A stretch of 37,510 bases of DNA from a virus. Of this stretch, positions 15,317 through 22,424 are shown in pieces. The notes under the pieces were generated by a model that saw only the letters and a program-made list of their open reading frames with translations, was not told the origin of the DNA and made no database searches. Each line of letters begins with the position of its first letter. Position 1 is the stretch's first letter. The stretch covers positions 1-37,510 of IMG/VR virus record IMGVR_UViG_3300036761_001330, one strand, 5' to 3'. The position numbers and the translations under genes were made by a program.

Positions 15317-15426
15317 GAATGGCTACGAGATGGCGGCCAGGTCAGGTCGGATCACTGGGGATCCGCCTGGCGGTGATAATTTCACTGTGGAGTTGCGCCC
15401 GCCTGGCCGTCATCTCGCAGCCATTC
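15317..15426. repeat. 25-bp imperfect inverted repeat after second recombinase
   Basis: GAATGGCTACGAGATGGCGG (continuing to CCAGG at 15341) matches the reverse complement of 15402-15426 at 23 of 25 positions, with 60 bases between. It is in a gap of about 225 bases that starts four bases after the recombinase stop. It could be a recombination site, an RNA hairpin or a replication element. A 74-residue frame across it has no ribosome site. Confidence 0.65.
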
Positions 15427-15539
15427 GCCCACACTGTGGTGGTCACGGCCCTAACGAGTATGCCAGGTCCTTGTGACGCAAGCCTGAGCGGAAACTTTAG
15501 CGGGCGCGCCATCCCGACACCACCGGCGAGGAGAATCAA

Positions 15540-15698
15540 ATGACGATAATCATGGGCCGAATGTGGGAATGTTCAGCGGGTCAGTGGGAATCTGCTCCGG
15601 CAATAAAAGACGCAGATGGCAAAATCACCATCACTGGGCAGTGGCGGGCAGAACCGCTCTTTGGGGCTATCTGTTCTGATTTTTTCAAGGCAGATTGA
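15540..15698 (+). CDS. Small hypothetical protein
   Basis: 52 residues with GGCGAGGAGAATCAA before ATG 15540. It contains MWECSAGQWE and ITGQWRAEPLFGAICSDFF, with three Trp and two Cys and no membrane helix. The frame ends three bases before the next gene. The family is not recognised; the ribosome site is good. Confidence 0.5.
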   Translation: MTIIMGRMWECSAGQWESAPAIKDADGKITITGQWRAEPLFGAICSDFFKAD

Positions 15699-15701
15699 AA
15701 A

Positions 15702-16004
15702 ATGTACATGCAATGTGGAAACCGCGCAATCAAGGCGCAATTTATTTTGAAACACGAACCGGTGGCGAACCTGGACAAGTTCATCGAATTCGAGTTGGAG
15801 GGCACGCGCATGATCCGCCGACTCGTCGTGACCATCAAGCAATTCGGGCACGAGATCAGTATTGCCTCGCCGGTGGGATTGAAATTGGCGAATGCCAAGC
15901 CCGGCGACGAGTTCACGATCACTCGTCCGGATCCAGACGGATATTCAGTTGGTAAGGTTCTATCCATCGCGGACAGTGTAGCACAGGCGGGAGTGGCGGC
16001 ATGA
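15702..16004 (+). CDS. Hypothetical protein
   Basis: A 100-residue protein, ATG at 15702 (alternative ATG six bases on). Predicted beta-rich: FILKHEPVANLDKFIEFELEG, then RRLVVTIKQFGHEISIASP and a C-terminal KPGDEFTITRPDPDGYSVGKV. Its stop overlaps the next ATG by four bases, so the two are coupled. I do not recognise the family. It lies in the early region after the second recombinase. Confidence 0.65.
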   Translation: MYMQCGNRAIKAQFILKHEPVANLDKFIEFELEGTRMIRRLVVTIKQFGHEISIASPVGLKLANAKPGDEFTITRPDPDGYSVGKVLSIADSVAQAGVAA

Positions 16005-16324
16005 TCGGGAGCATTTCGGGGCTGGTTGCGGCGGGATTCGGGCTGCTGCTGTTCGGGATCGCCTATAACTGGCTGGTATCCTGGATGCAGAAGAATAATT
16101 ACGACGAGGGATACACGGCGATCCTGGTCGTGATCGGGAGCGGTGTGACGCTGGCCGTCGTGGCGCTGGTGGACTGGCGGGCGGCGGTGCTGGCGGCCGG
16201 GGCATTTGCGTGCAGCGGGTTGCCGATGGTGGTCGGCGGGTGGTGGCGGCACGTGCAGGCGCGCCGGCACGGGCAGGATCTATTGAGGCAGGCCTATGAC
16301 GCAGGCAAGGGCCTGGCCGAATGA
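16001..16324 (+). CDS. Small membrane protein
   Basis: A 107-residue protein with three hydrophobic stretches: about residues 5-28 (GLVAAGFGLLLFGIAYNWLV), 40-57 (AILVVIGSGVTLAVVALV) and 61-83 (AAVLAAGAFACSGLPMVVGG), followed by a basic cytoplasmic tail (RHVQARRHG). It starts by ATGA overlap with the preceding gene. The function is unknown. It is far from the lysis genes, so a holin role is less likely than for 23185. Confidence 0.65.
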   Translation: MIGSISGLVAAGFGLLLFGIAYNWLVSWMQKNNYDEGYTAILVVIGSGVTLAVVALVDWRAAVLAAGAFACSGLPMVVGGWWRHVQARRHGQDLLRQAYDAGKGLAE

Positions 16325-16511
16325 CGCCGCCGAGGCCAGGGATCGGTCGGCGGAGTTGGCGATGCGGGGGGCGCGGCTGCTGCGCCCGCTGATTGATGGT
16401 GAGCGGCTCGACCAGACGGAGACGCTGCGGCGGTTGGCACAGGCGCGCGATTGTTTTCAGATGATCCTGAGGCACTTGGAACGTGCAGGAGCCAGGACGA
16501 GGCCGGAGTAG
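16296..16511 (+). CDS. Small helical protein
   Basis: A 71-residue protein overlapping the membrane protein by 29 bases, with TGAGGCAGG before ATG 16296. It is rich in Arg, Ala and Leu, probably all helix (ARDRSAELAMRGARLLRPLI, then LRRLAQARDCFQMILRHLERA). Family unknown. Its TAG stop runs into GTAA/TTA site 8, which suggests it ends a transcription unit. Confidence 0.5.
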   Translation: MTQARAWPNDAAEARDRSAELAMRGARLLRPLIDGERLDQTETLRRLAQARDCFQMILRHLERAGARTRPE

Positions 16512-16538
16512 TTTCGGTAATGCGTCTTACCAGATAGG
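16512..16538 (+). promoter_or_regulatory. GTAA-N6-TTA site 8
   Basis: TTTCGGTAAT, spacer, TTACCAGATAGG merging with GGAGAGGAAC before ATG 16547. Confidence 0.6.
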
Positions 16539-16546
16539 AGAGGAAC

Positions 16547-16876
16547 ATGGACGAGAAATCAGAGGCCCCTTTGTGGGCAGTTGTGGAAATATTCGGGCAC
16601 CAAACCTACGTGGGACAGGTGCAACAACATGCTATCGGCGGCTGCGCATTCGTGCGAGTGGATGTGCCGGCCATTGACGATCAGCCTGCATATACCAAAA
16701 TTTTCGGCGAGCGCGCCATCTATTCGATCACGCCGGTGGCCGAGGATTTGGCGCACGAATTGATAAAGCGACACAGGCCATCGCCCGTCTCAATATATCT
16801 GTTGCCCGTTTTACACGGGCACCGTGGACGCAGTTACGAGAAGGACGATGCTGATAGTGATCAGGATATTTTTTAA
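16547..16876 (+). CDS. Conserved phage hypothetical protein
   Basis: A 109-residue protein with ATAGGAGAGGAAC before ATG 16547. The N-terminal 70 residues (LWAVVEIFGHQTYVGQVQQH, FVRVDVPA, FGERAIYSITPV) look like a small beta-barrel family seen in many phage and prophage early regions, of unknown function. The last 35 residues are divergent and acidic (KDDADSDQDIF). The stop is followed at once by the GTG of the next frame. Confidence 0.65.
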   Translation: MDEKSEAPLWAVVEIFGHQTYVGQVQQHAIGGCAFVRVDVPAIDDQPAYTKIFGERAIYSITPVAEDLAHELIKRHRPSPVSIYLLPVLHGHRGRSYEKDDADSDQDIF

Positions 16877-17089
16877 GTGACGCCCAAGTGTTGGCGATGC
16901 GGGCGGGCGCTGCGGTCGCCGGCGAGTGTGGCGAAGGGGATCGGGCCGGAGTGCGAGGGGCGGAATCTCGCTCGGAGCGGGCATGGCCGCGGCCATGCGC
17001 ACGGCGGCGCGGTTTCGGGGGCGATGTGGGCGAATCAGCAGGGGGCGAGGACAAGCCTCGCCCCTACGAGAGTGAAAGGAGATCGAACG
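16877..17089 (+). CDS. DUF6011-like zinc ribbon, in frame with ParB
   Basis: From GTG 16877 the frame encodes CWRCGRALRSPASVAKGIGP followed by ECEGR, the signature of DUF6011-type treble-clef zinc proteins, then a Gly/His-rich stretch. No stop separates it from the ParB frame: R25 copy 4 is read as GARTSLAPT and leads to the ParB ATG at 17090. Either one 660-residue protein is made, or the R25 insertion removed the original stop and ParB now starts at its own ribosome site. The coordinates given are the part upstream of the ParB start. Confidence 0.6.
17043..17067. repeat. R25, copy 4
   Basis: Exact copy, in-frame between the DUF6011-like segment and ParB. Confidence 0.85.
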
Positions 17090-18859
17090 ATGGACAATTT
17101 GTGGATACCGGAACTGGTGGCACTGGAGGAGATTGATCCGAATCCATGGCAGGTGCGCGGGGAGGACCCGGAGCATACGATGGATGTGGCGCACAGCATC
17201 AGCGAGCATGGATTGCTGCAGGCCGGGCTGGGGCGGCGTGTGAATGGGCGGGTGCAATTGGCGATGGCGCACACACGGCTGGCGGCGTTCAAGTTTTTGG
17301 ATGAGATGTTGGGCGCGCGGGGGAACGACCAGGCGGGCGACCGGTTCGCGGCGTTTCCGGTGATCGTGCGCGAACTGAGCGACGAGCAGATGGCGGCGTA
17401 TGCCATTGAGGAGAATTTCAAGCGCAAGGATCTGAGCGGGATCGAGAAAGCGCGGGCGCTACAGCGGTATTGCGCGGATTTTGGTAAGACGCAGGCGGAG
17501 GCGGGTGAGCGGTTCAGCCTGGGGCAGAGTGCGGTGTCGCATTTGCTGCGGCTGCTCGAGTTGCCGGCACCCGTGCAGGACTTGGTGAATGCGGGCGCGC
17601 TGCCGGAGCGGTTCGCGCGTCAGTTGGTGAGCCTGGCCAGGGTGGCGCCGGAGGCCGTGGTGCAGGCGGCGCAGGTTATTGCCGAGGTAGAGCCAGGGGA
17701 CCGCGAGGATGTTGCCGATCAGCAACTCGATGAGTTGCTCGAGGTGCACGGGCGTCTGCTGGAGGCGCGGGGCGGGTGTTATTGGGATGCGGATTGGCTG
17801 CCATCGGAGGGCGCGGTTGCGTGCAAGGTTTGCCCGGCGCGGATGACGATGCACGGGGAGAATTGCACCGACCTGGCGTGTTTTGAGACGCGCCAGGAGG
17901 CATGGCAGCAGTGCGAACTGGAGCGCATCTCGGATAAATTCAATATCCCGATGGCGCAGGCGGGCGAGGGCAAGCCGCTCCAGATTGGCTATAACAATCT
18001 CGATCAGGTCAGGGGCATCCTCAAACGCAAGATCAAACCGGATTGCCTGCGCGTGATGGCGATTCCAGAGAATGCTTATGGATGGAGTTATCACGCGGAC
18101 GCGCTGGGCAGCAAGGTGGTCATCCTCGGCTCGACGGATACATTGATTCTTAATCGAGAACAGAGGGCGAAAGAGGCGAAGGCGGCGGGCCAGGATGCGC
18201 TCGCCGTGGATGATCCCCAGGCGCAGGCCGAGGCCGAGGAATCTGAACGCGACGAGCGGCGGGAGCAGCGGGCGGCGGTGCGCCGGGCGCAGTACGACAT
18301 CCCGTGGCTGATCTTTCACACGGCGGAGGCGTGCGGCGAGCAATTGCAGGTGGCCGGCGCGGCGCTGGAGTGGATGGCGGACCTGATGATTGATCACACC
18401 AAGTTGCCGACGGGCTGGGTGCAGCACCTCGAATTGGAGGAGGCGCTGATCATTGCGATCAGCGACAAGGGACGGACGAAAGAGCACGAAACGCTGACGC
18501 GCCAGATGCTGCTGATGCGCCGATTCACAGATCAAATCTGGGCCGGGTGGAATCCGCCGGCGAGTTATGATTGGCCGCGGGCGCTCAAGGAGATCGAGGA
18601 GCAGGCGGGCAAGATGAAGTTGCGGCTGCCCAAGGACTGGGACATGCCGCCGGTGAATAAGACGCCGACGAATTGCCACGTGTGCGGTCGGTTCATGAGT
18701 ATGGATCACGTGACCCAGCGCGATGTGGATGAGGGCTGGGTAGTGGATGGCGAGCGGGTGACGTGTTCGGATGAGTGCAGGGCTGCCAAGCCGGCGATTA
18801 TCGCCAAAAAGGCAAAGTCGCCCGCGCCGCGAAAGGCGAAGTCTAAGCGCGGCAAGTGA
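17090..18859 (+). CDS. ParB-like partition/nuclease-domain protein
   Basis: A 589-residue protein starting at ATG 17090, with AAAGGAGATCGAACG ahead. The N-terminal ParB/Srx domain (about residues 5-110) reads LEEIDPNPWQVR, HSISEHGLLQ and YAIEENFKRKDLSGIEKARAL. It is followed by a KorB/Spo0J-type helix-turn-helix (FSLGQSAVSHLLRLLELP). The long C-terminus holds two Cys clusters (CKVCPARMTMHGENCTDLAC, and CHVCGRFM with CSDECRAA), likely zinc sites. Phage ParB-like proteins act in plasmid-like partition, CTPase-based DNA binding or gene regulation. No ParA is seen, so a classical par system is not complete. Confidence 0.82.
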   Translation: MDNLWIPELVALEEIDPNPWQVRGEDPEHTMDVAHSISEHGLLQAGLGRRVNGRVQLAMAHTRLAAFKFLDEMLGARGNDQAGDRFAAFPVIVRELSDEQMAAYAIEENFKRKDLSGIEKARALQRYCADFGKTQAEAGERFSLGQSAVSHLLRLLELPAPVQDLVNAGALPERFARQLVSLARVAPEAVVQAAQVIAEVEPGDREDVADQQLDELLEVHGRLLEARGGCYWDADWLPSEGAVACKVCPARMTMHGENCTDLACFETRQEAWQQCELERISDKFNIPMAQAGEGKPLQIGYNNLDQVRGILKRKIKPDCLRVMAIPENAYGWSYHADALGSKVVILGSTDTLILNREQRAKEAKAAGQDALAVDDPQAQAEAEESERDERREQRAAVRRAQYDIPWLIFHTAEACGEQLQVAGAALEWMADLMIDHTKLPTGWVQHLELEEALIIAISDKGRTKEHETLTRQMLLMRRFTDQIWAGWNPPASYDWPRALKEIEEQAGKMKLRLPKDWDMPPVNKTPTNCHVCGRFMSMDHVTQRDVDEGWVVDGERVTCSDECRAAKPAIIAKKAKSPAPRKAKSKRGK

Positions 18860-18896
18860 TGAATGCCACGTATGCGGCGGGGCGAGGGATGAGGCG

Positions 18897-19115
18897 ATGT
18901 CTGACGATATGCCTGTTTCGTTCCAAATTCAATTGAAGCGGCTCGAGCATTATGCTATCGAGCCGACCATATCGGCCGAGGGCGATCCAAAATGCCCGCA
19001 TTGCAGGGAAAAGAAATTTTGGATTTTGCCATTCAGCAGCCTGGTTATTTGCCGCAGGTGCGGATTGATTTTTGACGAATCGCTGGCGGATACCGGGCCG
19101 GAGAGTGCGACGTGA
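18897..19115 (+). CDS. Small zinc-ribbon protein
   Basis: A 72-residue protein, start placed at ATG 18897 after GAGGGATGAGGCG; the same frame is open further upstream into the ParB gene (ECHVCGG is read there), so the start is uncertain. Two CxxC pairs (CPHCREKKFW, then VICRRCGLIF) form a zinc ribbon of the rubredoxin or TFIIS kind. The C-terminus is acidic. It is followed by the structured RNA candidate. Confidence 0.6.
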   Translation: MSDDMPVSFQIQLKRLEHYAIEPTISAEGDPKCPHCREKKFWILPFSSLVICRRCGLIFDESLADTGPESAT

Positions 19116-19119
19116 TAGA

Positions 19120-19270
19120 ATCGTTAGCGGGCGGCGGCGCGAAAGTGCGCCGGGAGTAACTGTGCACGCACAGTAAGGAGTTAGGTGGGGATAACTAACC
19201 CGCCCGCAATGCGACGGGCCGCGCGGTGACATCGCGGCGTGCAGAACGCCAGGACTAAGCCGCGCGGCCA
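19120..19270 (+). ncRNA. Candidate structured RNA, six helices
   Basis: A 185-base gap folds by eye into two domains. Domain 1: an 8-bp stem GCGGGCGG (19127-19134) with CCGCCCGC (19200-19207) encloses three hairpins, CGGCGC/GCGCCG (19135-19152), CTGTG/CACAG (19160-19173, flanked by AGTAA and TAAGG) and GTTAG/CTAAC (19180-19199). Domain 2: a perfect 10-bp stem GGCCGCGCGG (19217-19226) with CCGCGCGGCC (19260-19269) encloses GGCGT/ACGCC (19236-19250). It is read on the plus strand, between two plus-strand genes and directly before site 9. It does not match riboswitches or ribozymes I could recall. A DNA-level role, such as an origin or recombination hairpin, is an alternative. Confidence 0.6.
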
Positions 19271-19278
19271 AGCTGCAG

Positions 19279-19305
19279 TATCGGTAATGGGGATTGTCTA
19301 AAGTG
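19279..19305 (+). promoter_or_regulatory. GTAA-N6-TTA site 9
   Basis: TATCGGTAAT with a weak right arm TTGTCTAAAGTG. The GTG may be the start of the nuclease gene. Confidence 0.45.
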
Positions 19306-19914
19306 AAAAAACGCTTTCGAATCATCACAGATAAAGATGTCAAAATGCAGCCAGATAACTTTGGCGATTGCGCTTGCGATTGTGACTGCGATTGCGATTG
19401 TGCGTGCGAAATGCCGGATCTGGCGCGGCTGCACCAGAGGGAGCAGGCATGGGATAAGCGGCAGCGGTTTGTGTTCGCGTGGAATGATGTTGTGCACGAT
19501 CCGCGCCGGCGGCTGGCGAATGCGGTCGAGGCTGAGGTGCGGGCGAAGCTGGAGGGGCGCGGATTGGTGGTGAGCCGGCGCGCCCAGCATAAGGAACACT
19601 TTGACCTGCTGGCGCAGGGGGTGCGCGTCGAGGTCAAGGCGGCGGTGTGGGGCGGCGAGAAATACTTGGCGAATATGCACGATAACCAGGCGGATGTGGT
19701 GGTGATGGCGTGCCTGGACACGTGCGAGCTGGGGCTGGTGGCACCAAGGTTTTTTGTGATTCCGTTCGAGGCGGTGGGGCAGCGGACGATCACGATCCGG
19801 CCGCGGAATCCGGTGGACCACATTGGACGATGGACCAAGTATTTCGAGGCGTGGGAGATCGTGGATGAGCTGGTGGCGGCCGGGCGGAATGCCTGGCAGT
19901 TGCCGATGATGTAG
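19303..19914 (+). CDS. PD-(D/E)xK nuclease-like protein
   Basis: 203 residues from GTG 19303; TTG 19294 and ATG 19411 are alternatives and none has a clear ribosome site. The core (AVEAEVRAKLEGRGLVVSRR, HFDLL, VRVEVKAAVWG) has the helix-Glu, Asp and ExK arrangement of PD-(D/E)xK nucleases, with the motif at about residues 100-110. It may be a recombination or restriction-type endonuclease of the replication module. Residues about 20-35 form an unusual Cys-Asp alternation (CDCDCDCDCAC) encoded by a GATTGC-type hexamer repeat. Confidence 0.65.
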   Translation: MKKRFRIITDKDVKMQPDNFGDCACDCDCDCDCACEMPDLARLHQREQAWDKRQRFVFAWNDVVHDPRRRLANAVEAEVRAKLEGRGLVVSRRAQHKEHFDLLAQGVRVEVKAAVWGGEKYLANMHDNQADVVVMACLDTCELGLVAPRFFVIPFEAVGQRTITIRPRNPVDHIGRWTKYFEAWEIVDELVAAGRNAWQLPMM

Positions 19915-19922
19915 GAGGAGAG

Positions 19923-20015
19923 ATGATAGAGCGTATCGTGCAGGTGATGAGCCTGGCCGAGTTCATGTCGGAAGTTCCGACGCCGCTGCACGTGGGCGCC
20001 GATGAGCCGAACTAA
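19923..20015 (+). CDS. 30-residue hypothetical peptide
   Basis: A perfect TAGGAGGAG site precedes ATG 19923. Sequence MIERIVQVMSLAEFMSEVPT, then PLHVGADEPN: acidic, with one amphipathic helix. Its position in tandem after the nuclease gene and its ribosome site support translation. Function unknown. Confidence 0.5.
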   Translation: MIERIVQVMSLAEFMSEVPTPLHVGADEPN

Positions 20016-20102
20016 GTTCGATTGAGCTGCTCCGAGTTGCGCGGGAGCAGCAAGGGGCGGATAAGTATTCCGTACAAAACTATCGAGTTTATGGGGGATG
20101 GG

Positions 20103-20279
20103 ATGATACGAATAACTATATCTCTGACAGAGGACGAGCGCGAGGCTTTGCGCGTGTTGGCTTTCAAAGAACGGCGCGATTCACGAGCGCAAGCGGCGTT
20201 TATCATCCACGAGGTTTTGGAAAAGTGTGGCCTATTGCCAGCCGATCCGCAAGCCCCGAATCGTGACCCCGCGAGATGA
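20103..20279 (+). CDS. Small DNA-binding-like protein
   Basis: 58 residues from ATG 20103, preceded by GGGGGATGGG; longer starts at 20022 and 20091 are possible. IRITISLTEDEREALRVLAF followed by a helical ERRDSRAQAAFIIHEVLEKCG has the beta strand and two helices of ribbon-helix-helix proteins that often accompany phage replication genes. It overlaps the next frame by 53 bases. Confidence 0.55.
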   Translation: MIRITISLTEDEREALRVLAFKERRDSRAQAAFIIHEVLEKCGLLPADPQAPNRDPAR

Positions 20280-20574
20280 TGAATGGTTGTTGCAGGGGGT
20301 GAATGCACAAAACGAGATCGTGTGCCTGATGTGGTCTTACACATTCGATTTTCCCGATGAAGAGTTTATGAATCGCAAGGGGCACTCGGTCTATAAATTG
20401 ATGCCGGACGTGGAACGCATGGTTGGGGCATGGTTGATCTCTCGTGGCTATTCGGTGCATGGTGGCCGATATGCAATGCCCAAGTCTCTCATGCCCTTGT
20501 GCGGACACTTTGAGTGCAAGCGATTCGTCCCGGGTGGCGACGAGGAAGGCTATCGGTTGGAGTCCGTGGGATAG
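20227..20574 (+). CDS. Hypothetical protein
   Basis: A 115-residue frame from GTG 20227, overlapping the preceding gene; later in-frame TTG or GTG codons near 20286-20298 would remove the overlap. Content: DEWLLQGVNAQNEIVCLMWS, FPDEEFMNRKGHSVYKLMPD, MVGAWLISRGYSVHGGRYAM and a C-terminal CGHFECKRF. I do not recognise the family. No membrane helix or clear zinc site. Its stop is four bases before the next ATG. Confidence 0.5.
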   Translation: MAYCQPIRKPRIVTPRDDEWLLQGVNAQNEIVCLMWSYTFDFPDEEFMNRKGHSVYKLMPDVERMVGAWLISRGYSVHGGRYAMPKSLMPLCGHFECKRFVPGGDEEGYRLESVG

Positions 20575-20578
20575 GAAA

Positions 20579-21028
20579 ATGATCAAATATGCATCGAACA
20601 CGCTGGTCTCGACCACGCGGAGTAAAGAGGAGATCGAGCGGACACTCAAACGATTCGGGGCGTCGGATGTGCTATGCGTAGAATGGCGCGGCAAGGGGGC
20701 CGTGCTGTTTGAATTCAACGGCAAGCGGGTACGTATCACGGCGAATTTGCCCACGGAGGCCAAGACGCCCAAGGGTCGCCGGCCGCGTCACCCCGAGCAG
20801 GCGCTGGACCAGGCGGGACGGCAGATCTGGCGGGCGTTGCTGGTGACGATCAAAGGCCAGATGACGGCAATCGAGGCTGGTATCAAAACATTCGAGGCAG
20901 CGTTCATCGGTGATATTTTGCTCAGCAACGGGCAGACGGTCGCCGAGTGGGCATTGCCCCAGGTGGAACAAGTTTATTTGAGCGGCGATATGCCGCCGAT
21001 GTTGTTGCTATCCGGATCTCGTGATTAG
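20579..21028 (+). CDS. Conserved phage hypothetical protein
   Basis: A 149-residue protein from ATG 20579, with GGGATAGGAAA ahead; a longer frame to 20444 overlaps the previous gene. The N-terminus (STTRSKEEIERTLKRFGASD, then VLFEFNGKRVRITANLP) is typical of a family widespread in phage early regions with no known function, followed by a basic linker (GRRPRHPEQAL) and a helical half with GDILLSNGQTVAEW. It lies between DNA-binding and replication genes, so a DNA transaction role is plausible. Confidence 0.65.
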   Translation: MIKYASNTLVSTTRSKEEIERTLKRFGASDVLCVEWRGKGAVLFEFNGKRVRITANLPTEAKTPKGRRPRHPEQALDQAGRQIWRALLVTIKGQMTAIEAGIKTFEAAFIGDILLSNGQTVAEWALPQVEQVYLSGDMPPMLLLSGSRD

Positions 21029-21039
21029 GGATAGGAGGA

Positions 21040-21339
21040 ATGATGCAACGCATGATGAATTTGGTTTTGATCATTGTCGTGTTGTCCGCATTCGCGTTGG
21101 CCACGTCGCCGCGGGCGACGATGGCGACATTCACGAGTCCATTGCCGCCGCCAGCGCGGCCGCCGATCCAGATATGCTGCGATGATGAATGTGTGTGCCG
21201 GCTGTTCGAGCGGTTCGGGCGGGAGCGGGACGATGGGCCGGCGGTGATCGCGCCGACGCCGCGGCCGGTGATGCGGGTGATCGCGCCGGCGCGGATGACA
21301 CCAGTGCGATGGAGAATGATGCGAGTGCATCAGCGTTAA
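21040..21339 (+). CDS. Small exported or membrane protein
   Basis: 99 residues with ATAGGAGGA before ATG 21040. A signal-like hydrophobic N-terminus (MMNLVLIIVVLSAFALATSP) is followed by Thr/Pro/Ala, then ICCDDECVCRLFERF with four Cys, and a basic Pro/Arg-rich tail. It is probably exported or anchored. The family is not recognised. It ends about 90 bases before the DnaA-N-domain gene; that short gap shows no clear feature. Confidence 0.5.
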   Translation: MMQRMMNLVLIIVVLSAFALATSPRATMATFTSPLPPPARPPIQICCDDECVCRLFERFGRERDDGPAVIAPTPRPVMRVIAPARMTPVRWRMMRVHQR

Positions 21340-21431
21340 ACGCGCCTGACGATTTCGCGTAGGCATAGTGTGTTGTGCGCCGCGCGTGGCCGACCGGTCA
21401 TTCTGGTTTCATCTCTACATAGCATTAAAAG

Positions 21432-22289
21432 ATGAATGACAAAATAGACAAAATTGACCCGTCTGCGGTTTGGCGGGCTGCGCTGGGTGAATTGCAGATG
21501 CAATTGACCGGGGCGACATTCGACACGTGGCTGCGGCGCAGTGCGGCGATCGCGTTCGAGGGCGATACATTGGTGGTGGGCGTGATGAATCAATACGCCC
21601 AGGATTGGCTCGAGCACCGATTGCTCTCGACGGTGCAGCGGACGTTGACTGGGATCGTGGGGCGCGCGGTGACGGCGCGATTCGTGGCGCAGGCGGCTGC
21701 GCCCGAGCTGCCGACGGTGGATGCGCCGAGTGCGCCCGCGATCGCAGCGATCGCGGGGCCGATGGTGGCCACGCCGCTGGCGATGCAGGCGATCCCCAGG
21801 ATACCCTTAAGGGGTATGCACGAGATGCCGGAGTTGGGCGCGGTGGGTTTTTTTCCGGTGTCTCGATACGAGTGCACGTTCTGGGCGACGCACCTGGGGC
21901 GCGTGGCCTGGCGGGTGTGGGAGATTATCCGCGCCGAGGATATCCGGCACGAAAAAACAGAGTGGACGAACGACCGGCGGTGGAGCGGCCCGGCGCTGGC
22001 GCGGCTGGTGCCGTGCGGGCCGCAGGCGGTGATGGGCGTGACTCGGGCGTCTGGTCGCCAGATCGGGGCGCTGGATCGGCTGGCCGAGACGGGCGCGGGG
22101 CAATATCGCCGCCAGAGTGATCATCCGGGCGATCCGCACACGATGTATATCGTCCGGGTGCGGGTGCGGCTGCCGCTGCTGACGCCAGTACAGGTAATGC
22201 AGCTTTCCGAAACACTTCGGTTGCAGCACGATCGGTGGCTGGAGGAGTATGGATTCGATCCGCGGGCGTGGTTTGTGGACGCGCTGTGA
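21432..22289 (+). CDS. DnaA N-domain replication protein
   Basis: A 285-residue protein from ATG 21432, with a poor AAAAG ribosome site. Residues about 8-75 match the DnaA N-terminal domain (VWRAALGELQMQLTGATFDT, WLRRSAAIAFEGDTLVVGV, NQYAQDWLEHRL), the part that contacts helicase. No AAA+ ATPase follows. Instead come an Ala/Pro linker carrying PAL copy 7 (read as RIPLRGM) and a C-terminal domain of about 145 residues (FFPVSRYECTFWATHLGRVA, WSGPALARLVP). It may recruit host helicase to the phage origin proposed at 22561-22990, just downstream. Confidence 0.78.
   Translation: MNDKIDKIDPSAVWRAALGELQMQLTGATFDTWLRRSAAIAFEGDTLVVGVMNQYAQDWLEHRLLSTVQRTLTGIVGRAVTARFVAQAAAPELPTVDAPSAPAIAAIAGPMVATPLAMQAIPRIPLRGMHEMPELGAVGFFPVSRYECTFWATHLGRVAWRVWEIIRAEDIRHEKTEWTNDRRWSGPALARLVPCGPQAVMGVTRASGRQIGALDRLAETGAGQYRRQSDHPGDPHTMYIVRVRVRLPLLTPVQVMQLSETLRLQHDRWLEEYGFDPRAWFVDAL
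21801..21817. repeat. PAL, copy 7, inside DnaA-N gene
   Basis: ATACCCTTAAGGGGTAT preceded by CCCCAGG, in-frame as RIPLRGM at about residue 123. It has the same flank as copy 8. Confidence 0.75.
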
Positions 22290-22299
22290 AAGGGGTCCC

Positions 22300-22413
22300 A
22301 TGATAATCTACAAGCAATGGAAGGAATCACACGGACTCGAATTATATTTTTGGGATGGTTGGTTCCTGTTTGGAATCATCCCTATTTATATCCGTAGCCG
22401 CAGTATTCGATAA
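22300..22413 (+). CDS. 37-residue hypothetical peptide
   Basis: ATG 22300 after AAAGGGG. MIIYKQWKESHGLELYFWDG, then a hydrophobic WFLFGIIPIYIRSRSIR: one short membrane-associated stretch with many aromatic residues. Close behind the DnaA-N gene. Function unknown. Confidence 0.45.
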   Translation: MIIYKQWKESHGLELYFWDGWFLFGIIPIYIRSRSIR

Positions 22414-22424
22414 TGGGGACATAG

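Noticed and set aside
15319-15543. 74-codon gene after the second recombinase
   Set aside because: No ribosome site; its sequence is built from the inverted repeat, and the minus strand is equally open.
19120-19270. Group I intron, retron or cobalamin riboswitch
   Set aside because: Too short for an intron, no reverse transcriptase near, and the short CCCGCAA-like and CCAGGA-like matches do not make the cobalamin core.
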